Assembly (NCBI RefSeq): GCF_024606225.1 | Contig: NZ_JAGRPU010000017.1 | Coordinates: 59,551-123,550 of the forward strand | DNA from: Endozoicomonas sp. ISHI1 | Lineage (GTDB): Bacteria; Pseudomonadota; Gammaproteobacteria; Pseudomonadales; Endozoicomonadaceae | Length of the DNA stretch: 64,000 nt | Direction of reading: 5' to 3' | In this document: piece after piece, positions 54,028 to 63,683 of the stretch | Position numbering within the stretch: position 1 is the first letter of the stretch | How the letters are laid out: the number at the start of each line of letters is the position of its first letter | Made by a program: the position numbers and the translations under genes | The notes under the pieces: generated by a model | The model's database searches: none | Told to the model about the DNA's origin: nothing | The model's input: the letters and a program-made list of their open reading frames with translations, nothing else

Positions 54028-55848
54028 TCAAAAGAGGTGACATTGATCATGAAATAGGGGGCTATATAGTCTGATAATTCGTACTTCGTCTTCATAGATG
54101 CATACTAAGTGGTGGCCATTGGGGCTAAAGGTGGCTGATCTGATCAAATTATCAGGGGGAATGGTGACTTTTTCGCTCCAGGATCCATCCCTCTCCTGAC
54201 CATAGATTTTTGTTGTTCCATCTCTACTGGTGGTCAGCACATGGCGGCCATCGGCGTTGAAAGTGGCCGAGGAAACACAATCTTTATGGGAAATGATGGC
54301 TTTTTTGACCCACGATCCGTCAGCTTTCTTGCCATAGATTTTCGCCTTGCCATCTTTACTGGCAGTCAGAACATGTTGGCCATCCGGGCTGAAGATGGCC
54401 GAGATGACATCGTTATTATGGGAAATGGCGGCTTTATATTGCCATGATCCGGCCTCCAAGCCATAGATTGTTGCCGTGCCATCTTTACTGGCCGTCACCA
54501 GACTGTGGCCAACGGGGCTGAAGGTGGCTGAATTGACAACGTCATCATGGAAAATGATGGTTTCTTCCCATAAGCCATCGCTCTTCTCACTACAGATTTT
54601 CGCTGTTTTATCGTTACTGGCCGTCAACAAATGAGAGCCATCGGCGCTCAAGGTCGCTGAGTTGACACGGTCATCATGGAAAAAAGTGACTTTTTCTTCA
54701 AATGCCTCATCGGCCATCTGGCCGTGGATTTTCACTTTGTTTTCTTTACAGACGGTCACCAGACAGTTGTCGTTGGTGCTAAAGTTGGCTAAGTCGATCC
54801 AACCATCATGAAAAATAGTGACTTTTTCTTTCCATGATCCATTGTCATCCTGACCGATGATTTTCGCCTTCCTATCGAAACTGGCGATTATTACATAACG
54901 GCTACTTGCACTGAATGTGACAGAATCGACGTAGGCGCCATAGGAAATAGTGAGTTTTTCCTCCCATGTTCCATCAGTCTTCTGGCTAAGGATTTTCGCC
55001 GTGTTGTCATCACTGGCGATTACCATATGGTGGCCATCAGAGCTGAAGGTGGGTGGGCTGACGTGACCATGATGGGTAATAGTGAATTTATGTATCCATA
55101 ACCCATCGGCTTCCTGACCATATATTTTTGAAGTCTTATCCCAACCGACGGTCACGACATGGCGGCTATCAGGACTGAAAGTGGCTCTTATAAGCTCATC
55201 ATTATGAGTAATAGTCACTTTTTCTTCCCATGATCCATTGGCCTTCCGGCTAAAGATTTTTGCCGTTTTATCACTACTGGCGGTCACCACATGACGGCTA
55301 TCGGCGCTGAAGCTGGCTGATCTCACACGGCGACCATGACCAATGATGGCTTCTGTAACCAGATTAAACTTTTTGCATTTAGACATGAGTACAGCTTTTT
55401 CGAAATAGAACAGTGCCGGGAAATAAGCGCTATCCCGCTGTTCTATGATTGACTTGACTAACGCTTCATCCTTCGTAAACGGTCGCAGCCAGTTACGGAG
55501 TTGTTCTTTATCCTCTATGGGAAGGATTTTCTTTAGTTGGTATTGGTGTGGTAAAGAAAACCGTTGAAACCATGCCTTTTCCAGAGCATGGTCGTTTTTA
55601 ATAACCCAGTTAAAGTGAGTAGAGACTCGTTGTAAACAGGCGATATCCCGAAGCCTCAGGAAACGAAAAATTTTGATTTTTACTTCCTCAGGCAAATCGT
55701 GCAATGACGCCGTTTTATTTATTTGCTGGTCAGGTACCGCGATGGTTCTGCCCGCACTGACACCCAATGGTTCTTCCTCCAGCGGAGTGCTCACTGGTAG
55801 TAGCGAGGGTGGATCGACTATGCCTGAGTTATTAGTGTTAGAAAACAT
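54028..55848 (-). CDS. F-box/WD40-repeat protein, array copy 3, with CaaX-like C-terminus
   Basis: A 606-residue protein: N-terminal motif SAGRTIAVPDQQ, F-box (LHDLPEEVKIKIFRFLRL onward) and ten WD40-like repeats. This F-box, with LPEEVKIKIF, belongs to a subgroup shared with copies 4 and 5. The last repeat ends differently from all other copies, in YSPLFHDQCHLF, so the protein closes with C-H-L-F, which fits a eukaryotic prenylation box of the geranylgeranyl type. AGGAAAA precedes the ATG. Confidence 0.85.
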   Translation of the reverse strand: MFSNTNNSGIVDPPSLLPVSTPLEEEPLGVSAGRTIAVPDQQINKTASLHDLPEEVKIKIFRFLRLRDIACLQRVSTHFNWVIKNDHALEKAWFQRFSLPHQYQLKKILPIEDKEQLRNWLRPFTKDEALVKSIIEQRDSAYFPALFYFEKAVLMSKCKKFNLVTEAIIGHGRRVRSASFSADSRHVVTASSDKTAKIFSRKANGSWEEKVTITHNDELIRATFSPDSRHVVTVGWDKTSKIYGQEADGLWIHKFTITHHGHVSPPTFSSDGHHMVIASDDNTAKILSQKTDGTWEEKLTISYGAYVDSVTFSASSRYVIIASFDRKAKIIGQDDNGSWKEKVTIFHDGWIDLANFSTNDNCLVTVCKENKVKIHGQMADEAFEEKVTFFHDDRVNSATLSADGSHLLTASNDKTAKICSEKSDGLWEETIIFHDDVVNSATFSPVGHSLVTASKDGTATIYGLEAGSWQYKAAISHNNDVISAIFSPDGQHVLTASKDGKAKIYGKKADGSWVKKAIISHKDCVSSATFNADGRHVLTTSRDGTTKIYGQERDGSWSEKVTIPPDNLIRSATFSPNGHHLVCIYEDEVRIIRLYSPLFHDQCHLF

Positions 55849-56022
55849 GTCTGACTTTTCCTAAGTTACGCCCCCAGTTAACAAGGCGCTTCAAAATGGA
55901 TGTGGACAATTAGAGTCGGTTTTGAAATAAAAGTTCATAACCTGTTTTTAGGTACCGTTAATCAAGCTTCTGTCTTCCAGCACAGGCAGAATGGCGTCCC
56001 TTTTATTTGTGACAGCAAACAA

Positions 56023-57822
56023 TCAATCATTCCCCCATAGTCTATTAATTCGTACTTTGTCATCACTACAGATCAACACTACGTGGTAGCCATCGGTGCC
56101 AAAGCTGGCTGATCTGATCGAACGATCATGAGACATGGTGACTTTTTCGACCCAACTTCCATCCAACTCCTGACCGTAGATTTTTGCCGTTCTATCTTCA
56201 CTGTTGGTCAGCACATGGCGACCGTCAGAGCTGAAGGTGGCCGAAGTGACCGAACCCTTATGGGAAATGATGGCTTTTTTGACCCAAGATCCGTCAGCCT
56301 TCTTGCCAGAGATTTTCGCCGTGCCATCTTTACCGGCGGTCACCAAATGGCGGCTATCGGGGCTGAAGATGGCTGAGCTGACATCATCATCGTGGGAAAT
56401 GGTGGCTTTATATTCCCATGATCCATCGGTCTTCCGGCCATAGATTGTTGCCGTGCCTCTACTGGTCGTTACCAGATGGCCGTCATCGGGGCTGAAGGAG
56501 GCTGAGTTGACTTCGTCCTCATGGGAAATGATCGCTTCTTCCCATGAGCCATCGGCCTTCTCAGTAATGATTTTCGCTGTGTTATCGCCACTGGCCGTCA
56601 GCAAATGACCGCCATCGGCGCTGAAGCTAGCTGAGTTCATATAGTCATCATGGGAAAAAGTGACTTTTTCTTCCCATGATCCATCGGCCATCTGGTCGAA
56701 GATTTTCACCTTGTTAGCGCTATTGACGGTCATCACACGGCTGTCATCGGCGCTAAAGATGGCTAAATCGACCCAATAATTGTGGAAAATGGTGACTTTT
56801 TCTTTCCATGCGCCACAGTCCCCCTGACCAAGAATTTTCGCCGTCTTGTCGAAACTGGCGGTCATCACACAACGGCTATTGGCGCTAAAAGTGGCAGAAT
56901 TGAGAAAATCATCATGGAAAATAGTGAGCTTTTCTTCCCATGTTCCATCATCCTTCTGGCTAATGATTTTCGCCGTGTGGTCGTCACTGGCGGTGACCAC
57001 ATGGCGGCCATCAGGGCTGAAGGTGGCTGATGTGATCAAACCATTATGGATAATAGTAAGTTTATGTATCCATAATCCATCGGCTTGCTGACCATAGATT
57101 TTTGACGTGTTATCCCAACTGACGGTCACCACATGGCGGTCATCGGGGCTGAAAGTGGCTGTTTTAACCGAATAACTATGGGTAATGGTCGCTTTTTCTT
57201 CCCATGATCCGTTGGCCTTCTGGCTAAAGATTTTTGCCGTGTTGTCATAACTGGCGGTCACCACATGACGGCTATCGGCGCTGAAGCTGGCTGATTTCAC
57301 AGGGCCATCATGACCAATGATGACTTCTGTATCTACATTAAACTTTTTGCATTTAGACATCAGTAGAGTTTTTTCGAAATAGAACAGAGCAGGAAAATAA
57401 TTACTATCCCGGTGTTCTATGATTGACTCGACTAACGCTTCATCCTTCGTAAACGGTCGCAGCCAGTTACGGAGTTGTTCTTTATCCTCTATGGGAAGGA
57501 TTTTCTTTAATTGATCTTGGTGTGGTGAAGAAAACCGCTGATGCCACGCCCTTGCCAGAGCATGGTCGTCTTTAATAACCCTGTTAAAGTGAGTCGATAC
57601 CTGTTGCAAACGGGCAATATCCCGAAACCCCAGCAAGCGAAAAATTTTGATTTTTACTTCCTCGGGCAAATCGTGCAATGACGCTGTTTTATTTATTTCC
57701 TGGTCAGGCACCACGATGGTCCTGCCCGCACTGACAACCGATGGTTCTTCCTCTAATGGAGTGCTCACTATTGATAGCGAGGGTGAATCGACTATGCCGG
57801 AATTATTAGCGTTAGAAAACAT
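56023..57822 (-). CDS. F-box/WD40-repeat protein, array copy 4
   Basis: A 599-residue protein starting at ATG 57822 (MFSNANNSG), because AGGAAAAA lies eight bases upstream and copies 3 and 5 begin identically; the frame extends 13 codons further without support. It has the motif SAGRTIVVPDQE, an F-box (LHDLPEEVKIKIFRLLGF onward) and ten repeats. Two blades are slightly shortened (repeats six and seven). Copy 3 is its nearest relative across the first five repeats. Confidence 0.85.
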   Translation of the reverse strand: MFSNANNSGIVDSPSLSIVSTPLEEEPSVVSAGRTIVVPDQEINKTASLHDLPEEVKIKIFRLLGFRDIARLQQVSTHFNRVIKDDHALARAWHQRFSSPHQDQLKKILPIEDKEQLRNWLRPFTKDEALVESIIEHRDSNYFPALFYFEKTLLMSKCKKFNVDTEVIIGHDGPVKSASFSADSRHVVTASYDNTAKIFSQKANGSWEEKATITHSYSVKTATFSPDDRHVVTVSWDNTSKIYGQQADGLWIHKLTIIHNGLITSATFSPDGRHVVTASDDHTAKIISQKDDGTWEEKLTIFHDDFLNSATFSANSRCVMTASFDKTAKILGQGDCGAWKEKVTIFHNYWVDLAIFSADDSRVMTVNSANKVKIFDQMADGSWEEKVTFSHDDYMNSASFSADGGHLLTASGDNTAKIITEKADGSWEEAIISHEDEVNSASFSPDDGHLVTTSRGTATIYGRKTDGSWEYKATISHDDDVSSAIFSPDSRHLVTAGKDGTAKISGKKADGSWVKKAIISHKGSVTSATFSSDGRHVLTNSEDRTAKIYGQELDGSWVEKVTMSHDRSIRSASFGTDGYHVVLICSDDKVRINRLWGND

Positions 57823-58003
57823 ATCTGGTTTTTCCTGAATGACTATCCCTACCTTTAACAAGGACGTTCAAAATTGATGCGGTAAATTAGAGTCGATTTT
57901 GAAATGAAAGTTCATCACTTGCTTTTGGGTGCCATTAACGAAGTTTCTGTCTTGCAACACGTGCAAAATAGCGTCCCTTTTATTTGTCACAGCAAACAAA
58001 CCA

Positions 58004-59680
58004 TCAATTATTCTTCTGTAATTTAATAATTCGCACCTTGTAATCGTCAGAGATGGTCACTACATGGTGTCCATCGTTGCTAAAGCTGGCTGATTTGATC
58101 AAGCCTTTATGAGAAATGGTGGCTTTTTTGACCCATGATCCATCACCCTTAACACCGTAGATTTTTGCCGTTCCACCTCGACTGGTGGTCAGCACAAGGC
58201 AGCCATCGGCGCTGAAGTTGGCAGAGTTGAGCGAACTTTTATGGTAAATAATGGCTTTTTCGACCCATGACCCGTCAGTCTTGTGACCATAAATTTTTGC
58301 CGTGCCATCTTTACTGGCGGTCAGTACATGCCGACTATCGGGGCTGAAGATGGCTGATATGACATCGTTATGATGGGAAATCGTGAGCTTTTTTTCCCAT
58401 GATTCATCGTCCCTCTGGCCACAGATTTTCGCCGTGCCATCTGTACTGGCGGTCACTACATGACGGCCATCAGGGCTGAAGGTGGCTGAGGTGACCCAGT
58501 GATCGTGGAAAATGGTGGCTTCTTTTTCCCATCGGCCATTTGTTTTCTGACCACAGATTTTCGCCGTGCGATCTTTACTGGCAGATATCACTCGGCAACC
58601 ACCGGCGCTGAAGGTGACTGAGTTGACTTGACCATCATGGAAAATATTGACTTTATGTTCCCATGATCCATCGTCCTCATGGCTATGGATTTTTACCATC
58701 TTGTCTCTACTGACGGTCACAACTAAACGACTGTCGTCGCTAAAACAGGCTATGACGACACAATGATCATGTAAAATGGTGGCTTCTTCCAGCCATGATC
58801 CATCGGTCTTCTGACCATAAATTTTTGCCGTGTTATCGTTACTGGCGGTCACCACGTAGCAGCCATCCGGGCTGAAGGTAGCTGAGTTGACATGGTTACC
58901 GTGGGAAATGGTGTTTTTTTCCTCCCATGCCCCATCCGCTTTCTGATCATGAATTTTCACCTTCTTACTCCAACTGCTGACGGTCACCAAATGGCTGCCA
59001 TCTGCACTGAAGGTGGCTGAGTCAACAAAGTGATCATGATCAATGATGACGTTTTCTACCCATGATCCTTTGGCGTTCTGACTATAGATTTGTGCGGTGT
59101 TATCAAGACTGGCCGTCACCAGGTGTCGGCCATCGGCGCTGAAGGTGGCTGAGTTGACCCAGAGATAATGGGCAATAGTGACTTTTTTATTGATTTCAAA
59201 GGTTTCACATTCAGACACCAGTTGAGCTTTGGTGAAATAGAACAGAGCAGGAAAATAAGCAGCCTTTCGTTGCTTTATCAGTGACTCGACTAATGCTGTA
59301 TCCTTTGTAAAGGGCCGCAGCCAATGACGAAGTTGTTCTTTATCCTCTGTAGGAAGGATTTTCTTTAATTGATCCTGGTGTGGTAAAGAAAACCGGTGAT
59401 ACCAAGCCCTTGCCAGAGCATGGTCGTTTTTAATAACCCTGTTTAAGTGAGTAGACACCTGTTGTAAATTGACAACATCCCGAAATTTCAACCAACGAAA
59501 AATTTTAATTTTTACTTCTTCGGGCAAATCGAGCAATGAAGCGGTTTTCTTTATTTCCTGATCAGGTACAACAATGGTCCTGCCCATACTGACACAGGAT
59601 GGCTCTCCCTCCAATGGAGTGCTCACCGGTGGTAGCAAGGGTGAATCGACTATGCCGGAGTGATTAGCGTTAGAAAACAT
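58004..59680 (-). CDS. F-box/WD40-repeat protein, array copy 5 (nine repeats)
   Basis: A 558-residue protein: N-terminal motif SMGRTIVVPDQE, F-box (LLDLPEEVKIKIFRWLKF onward), linker and nine WD40-like repeats, one fewer than copies 1-4. The linker is the most diverged of the array (FTKDTALVESLIKQRKAAY). The second repeat has a three-residue insertion, SSWSKKVKIHD. AGGAAAAA precedes the ATG. Confidence 0.85.
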   Translation of the reverse strand: MFSNANHSGIVDSPLLPPVSTPLEGEPSCVSMGRTIVVPDQEIKKTASLLDLPEEVKIKIFRWLKFRDVVNLQQVSTHLNRVIKNDHALARAWYHRFSLPHQDQLKKILPTEDKEQLRHWLRPFTKDTALVESLIKQRKAAYFPALFYFTKAQLVSECETFEINKKVTIAHYLWVNSATFSADGRHLVTASLDNTAQIYSQNAKGSWVENVIIDHDHFVDSATFSADGSHLVTVSSWSKKVKIHDQKADGAWEEKNTISHGNHVNSATFSPDGCYVVTASNDNTAKIYGQKTDGSWLEEATILHDHCVVIACFSDDSRLVVTVSRDKMVKIHSHEDDGSWEHKVNIFHDGQVNSVTFSAGGCRVISASKDRTAKICGQKTNGRWEKEATIFHDHWVTSATFSPDGRHVVTASTDGTAKICGQRDDESWEKKLTISHHNDVISAIFSPDSRHVLTASKDGTAKIYGHKTDGSWVEKAIIYHKSSLNSANFSADGCLVLTTSRGGTAKIYGVKGDGSWVKKATISHKGLIKSASFSNDGHHVVTISDDYKVRIIKLQKNN

Positions 59681-59858
59681 ATCTGGTTTTTCCTAAGTGA
59701 CTATCGCCACCATTTAACAAGGACGTTCAAAATTGATGCGGTAAGTTGGAGTCAGTTCTGACATGAAAGTTCATAACCTGTTTTTGGGTGCCATTAATGA
59801 AGTTTCTGTCTTTCAGCACATACAGAATGGCCTCCCTTTTATTGATCACAGCAAACCA

Positions 59859-61535
59859 TCAATGATTCATCGAAAGCTTATAAATTCTCAACTCGTTATG
59901 GTGAAAGGGCGAAACCAAATAGTGGCCATTGGCGCTGAGAGCGGTTGATTTGGCGGCACCTCTGTGAGTAACAACGGTTTTTTCTCTCCATGCTCCATTA
60001 GCCCCCCGACCGTAAATCTTTGCCGTTCCATCCATACTGGTGGTCACCACAAGGCAGCCATCGGCACTAAAGATGGATGATTTGACAACACTCAGATGAG
60101 AAATGATGGCCTCTTCTACCCAGGATGATCCATCAGTCTTCAGACCATAGATTTTCGCTGTGCCATCTTTACTGGCCGTCACCAGATGGCGGTCATCGGG
60201 GCTGAAGCTAGCTGAGATGACACCTTTACCATGGGTAATAGTGCAGTTTTCTTCCCATGATCCGTCGTCCTTTTTGCTATAGATTTTCGCCGTGTTATCT
60301 TCACCGGCCGTCACCACATGCTGGCCATTGAGGCTGAAGACAGCTGAGTTGACATAGTCATTATGGAAAATGACGCCTTCTTCTCCCCATGATCCATCGT
60401 CCTTCTGACCACAGATTTTCGCCGTGTAATCCTGACTGGCCGTTACCACATGGCGGCTATCGGCACTAAAGATGGCTGACTTGACACGTTTACGATGGGA
60501 AATGATGATTTCCTTTTCCCATGAGCCATCAGTCTTTTGACCATAAATTTTCGCCGTGCCATCATCAGAGGCCGTTACCAATCGGCGACCATCGGCGCTG
60601 AAGGTCATTGAGTTGATCCATTGGTCATGGGAAATGGTGATTTTTTCTACCCATGATCCATCGACTTCCTGACCGTAGATTTTTGCCATGTTATCGTAAT
60701 GGGTGGTGACCAAATGGCTGCTATCTGCGCTGAAGGTAGCTGTGTTGAGCAAAGCATCATGGAAAATAGTGAATTTCTCTTCCCATGCCCCATCGACTTG
60801 ACCATAAATTTTTGCTGTTTGATCCAAACTGGCGGTCATCGCGAGGCGCCCATCGGCGCTGAAGATGCCTGACCTGACTTCGCGTCTATGGGAAATAATG
60901 GCTTTTCTTTCCCATGAGCCATTGTTACAGCCATAAATTTTCGCCTTTCCGTCGCTGCCGGCCGTTATCAGGTGGCTGCCATCAGTGCTGAAGGTGGCTG
61001 AGTAGACAATACTATCAAAATCATGATTAATGATGACTTCAGTATCTACATTAAATGTTTTGTATTGAGACATCAGTCGAGCTTTGGTGAAGTAAAACAG
61101 AGCAGGGAAATAATCATAACTTCGGTGTTCTATTAGTGATTCGACTAACGCTTCATCCTTCGTAAACGGTCGCAGCCAATGACTGAGCTGTTCCTTATTC
61201 TCTAAAGGAAGAATTTTCTTTAGTTGATATTGGTGTAGTGGAGAAAACCGGCAATACCACGCCTTTTCCAGTACAGGATCGTTTTTAATAGCATTGTATA
61301 AGTGAACAGATACCCTTTGTAAACTGACGATATCCCGAAACTCCAACAAACGAGCAATTTTGATGGTTATTTCCTCGGGCAAATCGTGCAATGAAGCTGT
61401 TTTCTTTATTTCTTTATCAGGTAAAGTGATGGACCTGTCGGCACTGGCACCCAATGGTTCTGTCGCCAATGAAGTGCTTACAGATGGTAGCGAAAGTGAA
61501 CCGGCTGTGTCGGAATTATTAACCTTAGAATACAT
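59859..61535 (-). CDS. F-box/WD40-repeat protein, array copy 6 (nine repeats)
   Basis: A 558-residue protein starting at ATG 61535 (MYSKVNNSD), eight bases after AGGAGA; the longer frame from 61580 has no site. It has the motif SADRSITLPDKE, an F-box (LHDLPEEITIKIARLLEF onward), linker and nine repeats. The final repeat, HRGAAKSTALSANGHYLV, ends in RIYKLSMNH and is nearly the same as in copies 7 and 8, but unlike copies 1-5. Confidence 0.85.
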   Translation of the reverse strand: MYSKVNNSDTAGSLSLPSVSTSLATEPLGASADRSITLPDKEIKKTASLHDLPEEITIKIARLLEFRDIVSLQRVSVHLYNAIKNDPVLEKAWYCRFSPLHQYQLKKILPLENKEQLSHWLRPFTKDEALVESLIEHRSYDYFPALFYFTKARLMSQYKTFNVDTEVIINHDFDSIVYSATFSTDGSHLITAGSDGKAKIYGCNNGSWERKAIISHRREVRSGIFSADGRLAMTASLDQTAKIYGQVDGAWEEKFTIFHDALLNTATFSADSSHLVTTHYDNMAKIYGQEVDGSWVEKITISHDQWINSMTFSADGRRLVTASDDGTAKIYGQKTDGSWEKEIIISHRKRVKSAIFSADSRHVVTASQDYTAKICGQKDDGSWGEEGVIFHNDYVNSAVFSLNGQHVVTAGEDNTAKIYSKKDDGSWEENCTITHGKGVISASFSPDDRHLVTASKDGTAKIYGLKTDGSSWVEEAIISHLSVVKSSIFSADGCLVVTTSMDGTAKIYGRGANGAWREKTVVTHRGAAKSTALSANGHYLVSPFHHNELRIYKLSMNH

Positions 61536-61709
61536 CTCTGTTTCTCCTAAATGAGTATTCCCTCTATTAGCGACTTTCAAAATTGATGAAGTTAATTAAA
61601 GTCGGCTGTGAAATAAAAGTTTCATAATATGTTATTAAGTGTCACTAACTAAATTCCTGCTTTTCAGCACATGTAGAATGGCGCCCCTTTTATTGATCAC
61701 AGCAAACCA

Positions 61710-63506
61710 TCAATGATTCATCGATAGCTTATAAATTCTCAACTCGTTATGGGGGAAGGGCGAAACCACATGGTGGCCATTGGCGCTAAGAGCGGTTGAT
61801 TTGGCGGCACCTCTGTGAGTAACAGCGGCTTTTTCTACCCATGATTCATTAGCCGCCTGACCATAAATTTTTGTCGTTCCATCGGCACTGGTGGTCAGTA
61901 GAAGGCAGCCATCGACGCTAAAGGTGGCTGACTTGACAATACCCTTATGGGAAGTGTTGACCTTTTCGATCCAGGATCCGTTAGTCTTCAGACCATAAAT
62001 TTTCGCGTTGCCACCGACACTGACCATATGACGGCTATCGGGACTGAAGGTGGCTGAGCTGACACTGTAATCATGTAAAATAGTGCACTTTTCTTCCCAT
62101 GATCCGTCGTCCTTCTTGCTATAGATTTTCGCCGTGCTATCGACACTTGCCGTCACCACATGGCACCCATTGGGGCTGAAGGAGGCTGAGTCGACATAGC
62201 CATTATGGTAAATGACGACTTCTACTCCCCATGTTCCATCATCCTTCTGAACACAGATTTTCGCCGTGTTATCGTCACTGGCCGTTACCAAATGGCAGCC
62301 ATCGGCACTGAAGGTGGCTGAGTTGACAGTCCCATCGTGTGAAATGATGGTCTCTTCTTCCCATGAGCCATCGGTCTTTTGGCCATAGATTTTCGCTCTG
62401 CCATCGGTGCTGGCCGTCACTACTCGGCGACCATCGACGCTGAAGATAACTGAGTTGATCAGTCGGTCATGGGCAATGGTGAGTTTCTTGAGCCATGATC
62501 CATCGACTTCCCGACCATAGATTCTTGCAGTGTTGTCATAACTGGTGGTCACCAAATAACTACTGTCGGGGCTGAAGGTGGCTGAGTTGACCCAATCATT
62601 ATGGGAAATGGTGACTTTTTCTTCCCATGATCCATCATCTCCCTCAGCACAGATTTTCGCCTTATTATCCTTATTGGCGGTCACCAAATGACGGCCATCG
62701 CTGCTAAAGGTGACTGATCTGAAAACGTCATCATGGAAAATAGTGAGTTTCTCTGCCCATGACCCATCGGCTTGACCATAGATTTTTGCCGTTCCATCTT
62801 CACTGGTGGTCACCAGATAGCGGCCATCGGCGCTGAAGATAGCTGATCCGACATCGTCTTCATGGGAAATGATGGTTTCTTCTACCCATTTTCCATGGGT
62901 CTTCTGGCCATAGATTTTCGCCGTTTTATCTTCACTGGCGGTCACCAGATGGCTGCCATCGGAACTGAAGATGGCTGAGTTCACCCTGTCCTCATGAGCA
63001 ATCACGGCCTCTGTATCTACGTTGAACTTTTCGCATTGAGCCATCAGTCGAGCTTTGGTGAAATAGAATAGAGCAGGAAAATATTCACTGTCCCGGCGTG
63101 CTATGACTGACTCGACTAACGCTTCATCCTTCGTAAACGGTCGCAGCCAGTTACGGAGTTGTTCTTTATCCTCCACAGGAAGGATTGTCTTTAATTGATA
63201 TTGGTGTGGTGAAGAAAAACGGCTATACCATGCCTTTTCCAATGCATGATCGTTTTTAATAACCCAGTTAAGGTGAGTACAAACCTGCTGTAAACGAACA
63301 ACATCTCTAACTTCCAACAAGCCAATAATTTTATGGGTTGTTTCGATGGGCAAATCGAAAAACAAAATTTTTTTCTTTTCTTTCCTGTCAGGTATAGCGA
63401 TGGATCTACCCATACTAACACCTGATGATTCTCCCCCTGATCGAGCGCGATTGATTGAAGGAGGGAGTGAACCCTCCATGCTGAATGTATTATTCGCTGG
63501 ATCCAA
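61710..63506 (-). CDS. F-box/WD40-repeat protein, array copy 7 (TTG start)
   Basis: A 598-residue protein with the motif SMGRSIAIPDRK, an F-box (FFDLPIETTHKIIGLLEV onward) and ten repeats, repeat eight being shortened (SVGGNAKIYG). The start is TTG at 63506, exactly where the other copies have ATG, eight bases after a perfect AGGAGA; no in-frame ATG exists until MEGSLPP ten codons later. The C-terminal repeat equals that of copy 6 except for a few residues. Confidence 0.83.
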   Translation of the reverse strand: MDPANNTFSMEGSLPPSINRARSGGESSGVSMGRSIAIPDRKEKKKILFFDLPIETTHKIIGLLEVRDVVRLQQVCTHLNWVIKNDHALEKAWYSRFSSPHQYQLKTILPVEDKEQLRNWLRPFTKDEALVESVIARRDSEYFPALFYFTKARLMAQCEKFNVDTEAVIAHEDRVNSAIFSSDGSHLVTASEDKTAKIYGQKTHGKWVEETIISHEDDVGSAIFSADGRYLVTTSEDGTAKIYGQADGSWAEKLTIFHDDVFRSVTFSSDGRHLVTANKDNKAKICAEGDDGSWEEKVTISHNDWVNSATFSPDSSYLVTTSYDNTARIYGREVDGSWLKKLTIAHDRLINSVIFSVDGRRVVTASTDGRAKIYGQKTDGSWEEETIISHDGTVNSATFSADGCHLVTASDDNTAKICVQKDDGTWGVEVVIYHNGYVDSASFSPNGCHVVTASVDSTAKIYSKKDDGSWEEKCTILHDYSVSSATFSPDSRHMVSVGGNAKIYGLKTNGSWIEKVNTSHKGIVKSATFSVDGCLLLTTSADGTTKIYGQAANESWVEKAAVTHRGAAKSTALSANGHHVVSPFPHNELRIYKLSMNH

Positions 63507-63683
63507 ACCTGGTTTCTCCTAAGTTAACAACCCCCTTATTAACAAGGGCGTTCAAAATCGATGAAATAAATTAGAATCGGTTTTGCAAAAAAAGTTCAAA
63601 ACATGGTTTTAAGTGCAACTAATAACGTTTCTGTCTTTCAGCGTCTGCACAATCGCGTCCCTTTTATTGATCACAACAAACCA

